Positions 1-9,657 are shown, numbered from the stretch's first letter. The stretch: 64,000 nt of DNA from Macrosoma leucophasiata (GCA_036365455.1 JAWQUS010000007.1:18244001-18308000), one strand, 5' to 3'. Notes: generated by a model not told the origin, from the sequence alone. Numbers and translations: made by a program.

Positions 1-939
1 GGAATTTCATTTTTCAGGAAAAGTAAAATACAAATTTCGTGAATGTAAAATTACATACAAGTTACTTGGCTACGAGTATGTTAGGAGGACAACAGTAGTT
101 AACAAATAATGCAAAAGGTCGCGCGCGGCTTGTGTGACGCCTCTATCCGATACTTATTAACCGACACTTTTATTTCGGTTACGGATTTTATTTTATAGCG
201 GATATCCGATAGTTTCTGTTACGGATACGGAGCTCCCTAACATCCATACTCTATACATAGTTGAACGTTGAATTACAAAGCTGTAAAATATTGTAAAATT
301 TATTTATTTTAACATTTTGATTATAACATTTCAACACGAGACTTTTAATTTTAATGCCTTGTAGTAGTCATCGCGACGAGTGATAAGACGTGCTATATAC
401 CGTGATACTTAGTTTATTAATCTAATGTAGCTCCCACAAAAATTTACTTAAACACACAATCATTACCTCAAGGAGTGATGTTCATAAAGATACCATGGAA
501 AAACAAACGTGACTATCACCAAGCGAACGATGTCAACAGCGTCGAAAACACTGACTTTAAAAGGTAAACGACCGAAATAGTCGGCTGTAATGGCTGCGCA
601 GTGGCAATATGCCAGTAGATTAAGATATTTGAGGATTCGCTAGTTATGATAAGAGGAATAGGTCGGTGCAATCTAGCCGTCCGGCTTATCGACGCCACAG
701 CCGATAACGAGCCGGCTAGCGGTTCCCGATCGCCTCCCGTGTCGGCCCTTGCAACCTTAGGCCATGTCAATGGTAAGTTATATAATGTTGATTGTTTTTA
801 GGGTTCCGTAGGTACCTCAAAACGAAAAAATTGTCACTGTTATAGAATGACTGGTCAGACTAGCTGTACGTCTGTCACAGCCAATTTGCTTGCAAGATTC
901 GAGTTGTAATTTGACGCACTACACATGTAACCAAACATG
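1..939. other. intergenic DNA, no gene seen
   Basis: No convincing coding frame. The sequence is AT-rich with a short direct repetition of ATCCGATA-like words around 145-230. Near 799-815 lies the motif AGGGTTCCGTAGGTACC, which begins a dispersed repeat also seen near 22547 and, more loosely, near 16640 and 39165 in this window. The last four bases (936-939, CATG) are the left target-site duplication of the LTR element that follows. Confidence 0.6.
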
Positions 940-1011
940 TGTTAGCTTTATTGTTATAATTTACGTTTATTTTTAATCTGTGTCATCAAATGTATTGCAA
1001 TGACAACATTA

Positions 1012-1268
1012 AATGAACGAACAATGCATGTTTAAATTGTTCGTTCATTCATGTTAGCTTTATTAAATTTATATTTATTTTTAATCCGTGTAATCTATAA
1101 ATGAACGAACAATTCGTATTTAAATTGTTCGTTCATTCATGTTGGCTTTATCGTATTTCGTTTATTTTTTTAATCTATGTAATCGATAAATATTTACGTT
1201 ATTTTTAATCTGTGCAATCAGTGAATGAACGAACAATTCACATTCACATTTCAATTGTTCGTTCATTC
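1012..1268. promoter_or_regulatory. three tandem palindromes in U3
   Basis: Three inverted repeats follow each other: arms 1012-1025/1036-1049, 1100-1114/1123-1137 and 1223-1238/1253-1268. Each arm is a version of ATGAACGAACAAT facing its complement across an 8-14-base spacer. They recur in the 3' LTR at +6134. Arms of 14-16 bp conserved three times within one U3 suggest binding sites for a dimeric factor or structured elements; which one is inference. Confidence 0.8.
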
Positions 1269-1281
1269 ATGACACAAATTA

Positions 1282-1315
1282 TATAAAAGACAGCTGAGTT
1301 GTCAAATGGTCATTC
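1282..1315 (+). promoter_or_regulatory. LTR core promoter: TATA box plus initiator
   Basis: TATAAAA at 1282-1288 is followed by TCATTC at 1310-1315, which fits the arthropod initiator TCAKTY. The A of the initiator lies 30 bases from the start of the TATA box, the usual spacing, so transcription and the R region probably begin near 1312. The same pair is present in the 3' LTR (TATA box 7416-7422). Confidence 0.75.
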
Positions 1316-1388
1316 TTACAACCGACACGAAACTATAAGGAAGTTTGGTCAATATACAATTGTTGAAATCACGAAGAACACGCTTTTA

Positions 1389-1423
1389 TTTCTGAGATAG
1401 GGATTTGATCCTTTATCTCAGAA
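1389..1423 (+). promoter_or_regulatory. inverted repeat spanning LTR end and primer site
   Basis: TTCTGAGATA (1390-1399) is the exact reverse complement of TATCTCAGAA (1414-1423). The two arms straddle the LTR boundary at 1415, so the second arm overlaps the position where the minus-strand primer should anneal. I do not recognise the sequence after the boundary (TCTCAGAAGTGGGAT) as a standard tRNA-complementary primer site. Confidence 0.6.
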
Positions 1424-1482
1424 GTGGGATAGTACACAAAAAGCCCACTATTGAAACTTCGCCGGTCCACGTCGATATTGTT

Positions 1483-3054
1483 ATGGACAACCAACGACCA
1501 ACGGCGAGAAGTCGAAGCTGTAGAACGCCGTCTCAACCGCGACCAAGTGTTTTGATACCGAGTTTACCGTTCACATCATCTGATGTCCCGGCTATCGTCC
1601 ACCGTAGAAGTAGAAAAAGAAGGAGGAGCGTTTCAACCGAGAGAGAGAAAAATAAACAATGCAAACAAAGGCGATCTAGACAGCGGCGATCGTTGAGTAA
1701 GGTTGCTTCATTGGAGAAATCGAATCGGAAGGGTTCCCCTTATCATAGTAGAGAAGCAGAACATCATCGTAAGAACATGAACGAGCAAAGGCCCAGTCGT
1801 AGCCGAGTGTGGAGGTGCAGTACCATATCGAGTTCCAGCCGGGAGCCCAGTCGTAGCCACGACAAGACACATAGCCGCAAGCGCGGCCATACCAGGGCGC
1901 GCAGGTGCAGCGGGGAGCCGAGTTACAGCCGTGATGGCTGTACGAGAAACAAGAGTTCCAGTCGGGAGCCGAGTCGCAGCCGTGACAAGACGCGTAGCCG
2001 CAAGCGCGGCCATAACAAGAGGAGCAGCTGCGGTCGGGAGCAGACTCGCAACCATGGCGAGACTTGCAGTGACATGGAACATTACCGTGAGTCTGTGACA
2101 AAGCCCGGTCAACCTGATCAAGGGCACGTGAGTAATTTTGATATTAATACCCAGACATTTTTTTTTACTGAATTAGCCAAAGCTTTAAATAATAACAGGC
2201 CAGAAGGAAATAAATTCCCAATGTTAGGCAATGTACTTCCTGATTTCGATCCAATGATTAAAGGTCAAACCATTCATATGTGGCTAAGTAAAGTAGAAGA
2301 ATGCGCTAAACTTTATAATTGGGGTAATGATCAAATTATACATTATGCTTTGCCCAAACTATCTGGCGTCGCTAAGTCGTGGTATCAGGCGTTGCCATCT
2401 ATGTCGTTTTCATGGCAAGAATGGAAACTCAAACTTATTGAGTCATTCCCTAGTAGCGATGATTACGCTGAATTGTTAAGTGAAATGTTGTCAAGACGAG
2501 CAAGGTACAATGAACCTCTTGAAATTTATTATTACGATAAAATTAACTTGTTAAACCGTTGTGAAATATATGGCAAACGCGCCGTGGATTGTTTGCTTTA
2601 TGGAATAGACGATCGGTCAATAAGGTTAGGTGCTAAGGCAGTTAAATGTCAAGAGCCAGAGTTAGTTCTGCAATATTTCCAGTCCATAAAAAGGCAACCG
2701 CATGACACTGAAAGGATGAACAAGTTAGTTTCAGATAAAAAATTAAATGTACCAGTGCACTTTAATAATAATTCTAAAATAAACCATAGTGTTGCCTCTT
2801 CAAGGACGTTTCCACCCAACAGATCTATAATTACGCCGCCTAAGTGTTACAATTGTGACGAACTCGGTCATTATAGTTTCAAATGTCCTAAAAAGATACT
2901 TAAGTGTAATATATGTAACAGATTAGGGCATACCACGATCAATTGCTCAAAATTGTCGAATGATGCTAAAACCACCACGAATACAGTCGTCGAAAAATCT
3001 GTTTTGCAAGTGGATACCGAAAATCCAAATGACAAATACGTAGTAACCTTATGA
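1483..3054 (+). CDS. gag: Gag polyprotein of the Ty3/gypsy element
   Basis: Structural protein that forms the intracellular particle. The start at 1483 (MDNQRPTARS) is the first ATG in the frame, giving 523 residues; the frame is open further upstream without an ATG. Residues about 5-205 are strongly Arg/Ser-rich and contain two versions of a SSREPSRSxDKTxSRKRGH repeat, like RS domains of splicing factors. A retrotransposon Gag domain follows (HMWLSKVEE..., GVAKSWYQALP..., SWQEWKLKLIESFP). Two CCHC zinc knuckles lie at residues about 455-468 and 475-488 (CX2CX4HX4C). The frame ends in TGA followed by CTA, in the same frame as pol, which suggests readthrough. Confidence 0.9.
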   Translation: MDNQRPTARSRSCRTPSQPRPSVLIPSLPFTSSDVPAIVHRRSRKRRRSVSTEREKNKQCKQRRSRQRRSLSKVASLEKSNRKGSPYHSREAEHHRKNMNEQRPSRSRVWRCSTISSSSREPSRSHDKTHSRKRGHTRARRCSGEPSYSRDGCTRNKSSSREPSRSRDKTRSRKRGHNKRSSCGREQTRNHGETCSDMEHYRESVTKPGQPDQGHVSNFDINTQTFFFTELAKALNNNRPEGNKFPMLGNVLPDFDPMIKGQTIHMWLSKVEECAKLYNWGNDQIIHYALPKLSGVAKSWYQALPSMSFSWQEWKLKLIESFPSSDDYAELLSEMLSRRARYNEPLEIYYYDKINLLNRCEIYGKRAVDCLLYGIDDRSIRLGAKAVKCQEPELVLQYFQSIKRQPHDTERMNKLVSDKKLNVPVHFNNNSKINHSVASSRTFPPNRSIITPPKCYNCDELGHYSFKCPKKILKCNICNRLGHTTINCSKLSNDAKTTTNTVVEKSVLQVDTENPNDKYVVTL

Positions 3055-3057
3055 CTA
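3052..3057 (+). promoter_or_regulatory. candidate stop-codon readthrough site TGA-CTA
   Basis: The gag stop (TGA, 3052-3054) is followed by CTA. The same frame then runs open through AAT GGT GTA into the ATG at 3067 and the whole of pol. UGA-CUA is the established high-readthrough context of alphaviruses and several cellular genes. Gag and pol lying in the same frame with a single stop between them fits readthrough better than frameshifting. Use of the site is inferred. Confidence 0.65.
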
Positions 3058-3066
3058 AATGGTGTA

Positions 3067-6000
3067 ATGATAATCGGCTACGTTGATTTGGGTAGTCAAT
3101 GCACGCTGATCAGACACAGTGAAGCCAGTAAGTTAGGTATCGTTTGGGCTAATCACAATTTACCGACACTAAGAGGATTAGGTGGTAATGTTGTCATGCC
3201 ATTCGGAGTAGCAAATGTAGAAATAAAAATACAAGATATTCATGATCGAGTCGATGTCTTTATTGTAGATGATAGCGTGATAAAATATCCGGTACTTATT
3301 GGTCACAGTTTTACGGAAAAACCTGAAATCGTTATAATAAAAACAAATAAGTCTCTGATATTTACTAGGAATCATTCCACAAAACTCGAACTAATTTTGA
3401 AACACGATGTCACGATCCCAGCACAACAAATGATGGTAGTACTTGTCACTTGCAAAAATAACTACTCGGGTACTGTTTACGTCAAGGGGTCGCTAAGAGG
3501 TGAAATAGGCAAAGAATTTTATTTATTGCCAGGAGAGTATAGTGTTAGGAATGGATGTACTGGTATTTTAATACAAAATATAAGTATTAACTCTATTACC
3601 TTACACAAAGATAATTTATTAACACGGTCTTCGATCATAGACAAAATGTATGATGTCAATCTACTTGATTTTAATAACTACGATACGAATCAAGATCTAA
3701 ATTTTGGGACCGATCTAACAATAGTACAAGTAGAACAACTTAAGGCGTTATTGAAATCATTCGAAACGTGTTTTTCTAATAATTTAAAGGATTTGGGTTA
3801 TACAAATATTGTTCAAATGGATATTGAACTTAATGATTCACAACCTGTAGTATACCGTCCTTATAGATTATCCTATCCTGAACGTGAATTGGTCCGGACT
3901 ATGGTTCAGGATATGCTTGAAGCTGACATAGTGTGCGAATCAAAATCATCTTTTGCAAGCCCGATTTTGCTTGTTAAGAAAAAAACGGGCGAGAAAAGGC
4001 TTTGCGTAGATTACAGAGCCCTTAATAATAAAACAAAAAAAGAGCATTACCCCTTACCTTTGATCGACGATCAGTTAGATCGATTGGCTGGTCATAGCTT
4101 ATTCGTGAGCCTCGACTTAGCTTCTGGTTATTATCAGATACCAATTTCAGAACACTCCCAAGACAAAACGTCCTTTGTAACCCCCGATGGTCAATATCAA
4201 TTTAAGCGAATGCCTTTTGGACTAGCTAATGCGCCATCGGTGTTTCAGAGAGCTATGAATAGAGTACTCGGAAAGCTGTCCTTTATTATTATATATATGG
4301 ATGATGTATTAATTCCGGCGCGCACATTCGAAGAAGGTATGTCAAGATTAGGCGAAGTGCTTACTTTATTAAAAGAAGCAGGAATGACACTAAAATTAAA
4401 GAAATGTTTCTTTTTCAACAAAGAAATAGATTTTCTAGGTTTTTCTGTTAGCGGCGATGGCATAAAACCCGGTTCTAGGAAGACATTGGCTATAACAAAT
4501 TTTCCAAAACCGAAAAATGTGCATGATGTTAGGCGTTTTATAGGCCTTGCTAGTTTCTTCAGAAGGTTCGTTAAAAATTTCGCTCTTATAGCACGGCCTC
4601 TAACGGACCTCTTGAGTACAAAGTTCGAATGGAAGTGGACTGATAAACAAACAGAAGCATTCAATACGTTAAAAGAGCGTTTAACTGAACGACCTATATT
4701 AGCCTTATACGATCCAAAATTAAATACCGAATTGCATACGGATGCTTCTAAATTGGGCGTGGCTGGTATTTTATTGCAACGCGGTGAAGATGGATTACTC
4801 AGACCCGTCGCGTATTATAGTCGAAAAACGACAAATGACGAGCAGAAGTTTCACTCCTTCGAATTAGAAACCCTTGCTGTCGTAGCTTCTTTAAGCCGTT
4901 TCCGGGTGTATTTACTTGGCTTAAAATTTAAAATTATTACTGACTGTAATGCACTACGTACCACACTGACGAAACGAGATCTGATACCTAGAATTTCACG
5001 ATGGTGGGTTCAATTCCAGGAGTATGATTGTGAAATTGAATATAGACCTGGTGCAAGGATGACGCATGTTGACGCTTTAAGTCGTAATCCTGTTGATGAG
5101 CCCAAGTTGCCCGACGATAATCACGTTATAGATGTATTACATGTTAATATTAAAAACTGGATTGCTACTGTTCAGGAAAATGATGATGAAATTAAACGCA
5201 TAAAAGAGATCTTACAAGATGATGGAACAAAACATATCGCGGACGTTCGTAATAGTTACCAACTTAAAGGCGATCACGTTTACCGACAGCTAGATAAAGG
5301 ATTACGATGGGTAGTACCACGCGGTGTTAGGTGGCAAGTCTTAAAAATGAATCACGATGATGTGGGTCATTTTGGATTTGACAAAACTCTAAATCGTTTA
5401 CAAAATACGTATTGGTTCCCTAAAATGCGTAGATTTACAAAAAAATACGTTGCTGCTTGTTTAGAGTGCGCGCACCATAAAGCCCCTGGAGGGCCAAAGG
5501 AAGGGATGCTACATCCTATTCCTAAAATCGAAATTCCATTTCACACACTGCACGCTGACCACTTGGGACCATTTGTTCGTTCCAAGAAAGGGAACATGTA
5601 CATCCTTGTCATTATAGATGCATTTACTAAGTACATCAATATTCGTGCAGTACGAGACACAAAAACTGCAACCGCCATTAAAACCTTTAGAGAACACTTT
5701 TGCTACTTTGGGGTCCCAGCCCGACTTATCACGGATCGAGGGTCTTGCTTTACAAGCGCGAAATTCAAAGAATTTACTGAAAAATTAAATGTAAAGCATA
5801 TCCTAAATGCCGTAGCAACCCCAAGAGCTAATGGACAGGTTGAACGCTTCAACCGTACTATATCAGATGCGTTATGTACAAAATGTCACAATAAAAATGA
5901 TAATACTTGGGATACATATGTAGGCGATATTCAGCTAGGTATTAACACTACAGTCAATAAAACAACGGGTAAAAGTCCATCCGAACTATTGTTTGGATGC

Positions 6001-6177
6001 AGATTAGTTAGCCCATCAGAAAATGTATTAAATGATATATTAACCGAAACATCTGAACGCGTGACCGGGGATGACTTGATGCAACTTAGATCGGACGCTA
6101 GCAACAATATTTGCAAACAACAGGAAACTTCTAAAAAAACAATTCGACAAACATCGAAAAACGGCAACATCATATAG
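3067..6177 (+). CDS. pol: Pol polyprotein (PR-RT-RH-IN), C-terminus out of frame
   Basis: Enzymes for particle maturation, reverse transcription and integration. The frame is 1036 residues from the ATG at 3067, continuous with gag except for one TGA. An aspartic protease motif lies at residue about 7 (DLGS in place of the usual DTG/DSG). Reverse transcriptase carries FASPILLVKKK, DLASGYYQI and the catalytic YMDD at about 410-413. RNase H carries HTDAS with Asp about 559. The integrase has an HHCC zinc region and a D,D(35)E triad at about 831, 890 and 926 (HADH, TDRG, NGQVERF). The frame stops at 6175-6177, while the expected integrase tail reads on in the next frame, so this copy has a late frame break. 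Confidence 0.92.
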   Translation: MIIGYVDLGSQCTLIRHSEASKLGIVWANHNLPTLRGLGGNVVMPFGVANVEIKIQDIHDRVDVFIVDDSVIKYPVLIGHSFTEKPEIVIIKTNKSLIFTRNHSTKLELILKHDVTIPAQQMMVVLVTCKNNYSGTVYVKGSLRGEIGKEFYLLPGEYSVRNGCTGILIQNISINSITLHKDNLLTRSSIIDKMYDVNLLDFNNYDTNQDLNFGTDLTIVQVEQLKALLKSFETCFSNNLKDLGYTNIVQMDIELNDSQPVVYRPYRLSYPERELVRTMVQDMLEADIVCESKSSFASPILLVKKKTGEKRLCVDYRALNNKTKKEHYPLPLIDDQLDRLAGHSLFVSLDLASGYYQIPISEHSQDKTSFVTPDGQYQFKRMPFGLANAPSVFQRAMNRVLGKLSFIIIYMDDVLIPARTFEEGMSRLGEVLTLLKEAGMTLKLKKCFFFNKEIDFLGFSVSGDGIKPGSRKTLAITNFPKPKNVHDVRRFIGLASFFRRFVKNFALIARPLTDLLSTKFEWKWTDKQTEAFNTLKERLTERPILALYDPKLNTELHTDASKLGVAGILLQRGEDGLLRPVAYYSRKTTNDEQKFHSFELETLAVVASLSRFRVYLLGLKFKIITDCNALRTTLTKRDLIPRISRWWVQFQEYDCEIEYRPGARMTHVDALSRNPVDEPKLPDDNHVIDVLHVNIKNWIATVQENDDEIKRIKEILQDDGTKHIADVRNSYQLKGDHVYRQLDKGLRWVVPRGVRWQVLKMNHDDVGHFGFDKTLNRLQNTYWFPKMRRFTKKYVAACLECAHHKAPGGPKEGMLHPIPKIEIPFHTLHADHLGPFVRSKKGNMYILVIIDAFTKYINIRAVRDTKTATAIKTFREHFCYFGVPARLITDRGSCFTSAKFKEFTEKLNVKHILNAVATPRANGQVERFNRTISDALCTKCHNKNDNTWDTYVGDIQLGINTTVNKTTGKSPSELLFGCRLVSPSENVLNDILTETSERVTGDDLMQLRSDASNNICKQQETSKKTIRQTSKNGNII

Positions 6178-6469
6178 TGAAGGCGATCTAGTTAGAATCG
6201 AAAGAACTGTAACTGATAAAGATCATGTTGGAAAATCTAAAAAGTTACTTGCTAAATTTCATGGCCCGTACCGTATTACAAAGATTTTACCAAATGATAG
6301 GTTCGTTGTTGAAGACACACCCCTTACTAGGAGAGGTAATAAAAGATACGAGAACGTCGTCGCTTTGGATAAAATCCACCCCTGGCTCAGCTTTGACAAA
6401 TATAATAGTGAAGATAATGAAAGCGATAAAGATGGCAATAGTACTGACTCAGTAGAAGAAAATACTTAA
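6122..6469 (+). pseudogene. integrase C-terminal region in shifted frame
   Basis: In the frame one base later than pol, an open stretch reads through GDLVRIER and KFHGPYRI, the chromo-like GPY/F module typical of Ty3/gypsy integrase tails, then an acidic Asp/Glu/Ser-rich end and TAA at 6467-6469. It belongs to pol but is cut off by a one-base frame change somewhere around 6110-6140, where there is a run of seven A. A programmed shift is possible but a recent indel is simpler. Confidence 0.75.
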
Positions 6470-6603
6470 TTAATTATTACGACGTGTATTGAGTATGACA
6501 TAATGTATTTCGAGTATGATAAATGTAACGGAAGTGAAAAAGCGATGATTATGGTATGCATATTTACATTATTAATAAGAAATTACTAAACTTATCTGCT
6601 AGC

Positions 6604-6828
6604 ATAGGCTATGTGTGATCAGTGCAGAAAGCGAATGGTATTGGGTAACCAATGCTGCACAGATGATTACAGATCATAGCAGACTGTGCAAGATTGTGAT
6701 TGTGAACGTGAACTTAATAGGCTATGTGTGATCAGTGCAGAAAGCGAATGGTATTGGGTAACCAATGCCGCACAGATGATTACAGATCATAGCAGACTAT
6801 GCAAGATTGTGATTGTGAACTTATCTAA
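6604..6828 (+). repeat. 113-bp tandem duplication before the 3' LTR
   Basis: A block beginning ATAGGCTATGTGTGATCAG at 6604 is repeated from 6717 with very few changes (period 113 bp). It lies in the untranslated stretch between the end of pol and the 3' LTR. The remainder of 6470-7073 shows no envelope-like frame. The only odd feature is a T-run at about 7021-7030. Confidence 0.85.
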
Positions 6829-7073
6829 TCCTGAGCAACGTTTGTTATGTGGCACCAATGTATACTATACCTATTAATGACTTTGTCAAATTAATACATA
6901 TGGTTGCAGATCATAAGCAAGCGTTGTATGATTAGCGATCATGATAATGATAAATGGAATAGTAAGAATTGAAATTGTATAATATTAATTTTTGAGTTTA
7001 TCATAATTAATTGTTGTAATTTTTTTTTTTTAATTTCATTGTGAGAGGACTCACCAAGATCGGATGGCCGAGT

Positions 7074-7549
7074 TGTTAGCTTTATTGTTATAATTTACGT
7101 TTATTTTTAATCTGTGTCATCAAATGTATTGCAATGACAACATTAAATGAACGAACAATGTATGTTTAAATTGTTCGTTCATTCATGTTAGCTTTATTAA
7201 ATTTATATTTATTTTTAATCCGTGTAATCTATAAATGAACGAACAATTCGTATTTAAATTGTTCGTTCATTCATGTTGGCTTTATCGTATTTCGTTTATT
7301 TTTTTAATCTATGTAATCGATAAATATTTACGTTATTTTTAATCTGTGCAATCAGTGAATGAACGAACAATTCACATTCACATTTCAATTGTTCGTTCAT
7401 TCATGACACAAATTATATAAAAGACAGCTGAGTTGTCAAATGGTCATTCTTAAAACCGACACGAAACTATAAGGAAGTTTGGTCAATATACAATTGTTGA
7501 AATCACGAAGAACACGCTTTTATTTCTGAGATAGGGATTTGATCCTTTA
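7074..7549 (+). repeat. 3' LTR
   Basis: Same length and sequence as the 5' LTR apart from two substitutions. It starts TGTTAGC and ends CCTTTA, and is followed by the CATG target duplication at 7550-7553. Confidence 0.93.
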
Positions 7550-7596
7550 CATGGGCCTCAAACGTAAATAAATGATACTATTTATTAAGTTTCATA

Positions 7597-8877
7597 TTAG
7601 GTTGGGGAAAAAGTTTCTTCGCATTTTTTAAGATAATTCAAAACATTTTTTAATATAGTTTATTTAAATTTAACTAAAGTATGTATGTACCATTTTGTTC
7701 GATAACCTTTTGCCATCTTGTAGGTAGGGATATGATCCCATTGCTATAAACATTTTGGGACTTCTCATCAAAATACCGCGACAAGTGGATTTGGCAGTCC
7801 TCTCGTGATGTTAACCTAACATTGCATAAAGAATTCTGAAAAGACCGAAACAGGTGGAAATCTGAAGGTGCAAGGTCAGGACTATACGGCGGATGCATTA
7901 ACACCTCCCAGCCAAACTCTCTTAATTTTTGCTGAGTGGCTATAGATGTGTGAGGTCTAGCGTTATCATAATGAAACACCACACCCCTTCTGTTGATCAA
8001 TTCCGGCCGCTTTCTCTCAACTTCTTGCTTTAATCTCATCAGTTGTTCGCAGTAGAGTTCAGAATCGATAGTCCTGCCTGGTGGTAATAGCTCATAATGA
8101 ATAATGCCCTTCCAATCCCACCACACACACAACATCACCTTATTGCGAGTTAACCCGGGTTTCGCCACAGTCTGTGAAGCCTGACCGGTCTTTGACCACG
8201 ACCTTTTTCGCACGTTCTTGTCGTACGTGATCTACTTTTCATCACCAGTTATCAGCTTCTTCAAAAATGATTAGGTTTCATTACGTCGTAATAAAGAATC
8301 ACAAATGAGTACACGGTTCATTAGGTTTCTTTCAGTGAGCTCGTGAGGTACCCAAATATCGAGTTTTTTTTTTGTACCCAGCTTTTTTCAAATGCGCCAA
8401 AACTGTTTTGTGATCAATTCTCAGTTCTTCAGCTACGTCGTAACTACTGATATGTCGATCTTGCTCCACTTATTCAAAAATGGCATCCATTTTATCCGTA
8501 ATAGGGCGACCAGAGCGAGGTGCATCTTTGACATCAATTCCGGATTGAAAACGCTTAAACCAAATTTGTGCTACTCTCAAAGACACTGCACTAGGTCCAT
8601 AAACATCGCAAATTTTTTTCGCGGCTTGCGTTACATTTTTCCATTTTTGTAGTAAAATTTTAAAATGTATCGAATTTGTTCATTAGATTCACTCATCTTG
8701 ACAGTACGAAAACAAATGAAAATCACACATTTGCCTAATTTGAATTTGGAATTATGTTCTTTAAAATTTTAACTTTCAATGATACCAAAACCAGCCAGAT
8801 ACAAATACTACAGCCAAAGAGATTTTATTACAAGTTCATACATACTATAATGCGAAAAGACTTTTTCCCCAACCTTT
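7597..8877 (-). mobile_element. mariner transposon, defective copy 1
   Basis: About 1.28 kb, flanked by TA (7595-7596 and 8878-8879), with terminal inverted repeats around AGGTTGGGGAAAAAGT. The minus strand carries a mariner transposase. The C-terminal frame (7674-8213) includes the second and third catalytic Asp in HYDNARPH and YSPDLAPSD with 34 residues between them (D34D). The N-terminal helix-turn-helix half is readable from about 8700 to 8220. In-frame stops occur between the halves, including one directly after GDEK, where the first catalytic Asp lies. The element cannot make its own transposase. Confidence 0.9.
7674..8213 (-). pseudogene. mariner transposase, catalytic C-terminal part
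   Basis: A 179-residue open frame covering most of the mariner catalytic domain: CVWWDWKGIIHYELLP, then FHYDNARPH and HPPYSPDLAPSDFHLF (D34D), ending RWQKVIEQNGTYIL. The upstream part continues in the same general frame but is interrupted by TAG after GDEK and by a TAA in NET*SFLKK. This is a remnant of a roughly 345-residue enzyme. Confidence 0.88.
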
Positions 8878-9483
8878 TATGTACAGTACTTAGATCATTA
8901 CTAAATGATCTAAGGTACTGTAAGATTGTCCAATAATTTTATATACATTTTCAACTAAAAAATATTTCATTTGTCATTGTTTTAATTTTGTTAACTGATG
9001 GCTGATAATAATTAAATAATAAGTGCGGTTTCCGGACAACAACTCGAGACAAACGGTTTATCAATTTATTATGAGAATAAATTTTCGGATATGTTCTTAA
9101 TATTGAATCATCATAAATTATACCTGCAACCACCTGTGCCTCTACCCACTATAAGTGAACGACACATTGCATAAGTGCCACCCGAGGACCTCTAATTTCA
9201 AGTAATGAAAATGCATTAAGATGTCGCTCCTACAAATAACGATTGTACCAATAAAAAAAGCGTGTTAAAAAAGTTATTGTAACATTTCACATCCTTCTCT
9301 ACCTTAAAGATGTTTAAGTATATAGTAATATATAACTTTAACAAATATCTTGGTGCAACCCAGGCTTAGTATCTTCGTAGTCGAATAACTACACAATAGA
9401 ATAACTGCCCTACTCTCTCAAGCACAACAAAAAATATCACAATTAGTTTAGTCCATCTGCTGCTTCAAGGATTAACAGTTATA
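8878..9483. other. no gene seen; short hairpin near mariner end
   Basis: AT-rich DNA without a supported frame. At about 8883-8921 an imperfect palindrome (ACAGTACTTAGATCATT facing AATGATCTAAGGTACTGT) sits just outside the mariner terminus. Confidence 0.5.
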
Positions 9484-9657
9484 ATATTATAAATGCGAAT
9501 GTAAGTGTGTTTGTTTCACTTTCACGCGAAAACTACTTAGGCAACAATCGCTATTAAACTTTGTACACATATTCTTGGATATTAAAATTAACATCGATAT
9601 AATACTTTTTATTAAAAGAAAAAGTTCACGCGGACGAAGTCGCGGGCAAAAGCTAGT
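9484..9657 (+). mobile_element. Helitron-like 3' fragment ending CTAGT
   Basis: The stretch ends CGCGGACGAAGTCGCGG...AAAGCTAGT: a GC-rich hairpin followed by CTAGT, the end structure of lepidopteran non-autonomous Helitrons. Related ends occur near 14300 (reverse), 40138, 40561, 44603, 61060 and 63785 (reverse). Superfamily assignment is from memory of the end structure. Confidence 0.5.

Larger units (their letters stand above)
940..1415 (+). repeat. 5' LTR
   Basis: The LTR begins TGTTAGC and ends CCTTTA. It matches 7074-7549 over its full length with two substitutions seen by eye. Its U3 part holds three successive palindromes built on ATGAACGAACAAT / ATTGTTCGTTCAT, upstream of a TATA box and initiator. 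Confidence 0.93.
940..7549 (+). mobile_element. Ty3/gypsy LTR retrotransposon, nearly intact
   Basis: Two 476-bp LTRs (940-1415 and 7074-7549) enclose a gag frame and a pol frame with domain order protease, reverse transcriptase, RNase H, integrase, the Ty3/gypsy (Metaviridae) order. A 4-bp CATG occurs directly outside both LTRs (936-939, 7550-7553), the expected target duplication. I count only two differences between the LTRs (GCATG/GTATG and TTACAACC/TTAAAACC), so the insertion is recent. No envelope-like frame follows pol. The pol C-terminus is separated from the main frame by a one-base frame change near 6120. The stretch before the 3' LTR has no clear purine tract abutting the LTR. Confidence 0.93.

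Noticed and set aside
3178..5697. Antisense frames inside pol (for example 4245-4664)
   Set aside because: Shadows of the pol coding strand.
6470..7073. Possible envelope gene between pol and the 3' LTR
   Set aside because: Only a 63-residue frame from a tandem duplication; no signal peptide, membrane segment or cleavage motif.
8392..8652. Plus-strand frames within the mariners (also 13678-13935)
   Set aside because: Antisense shadows of the transposase N-terminal half.
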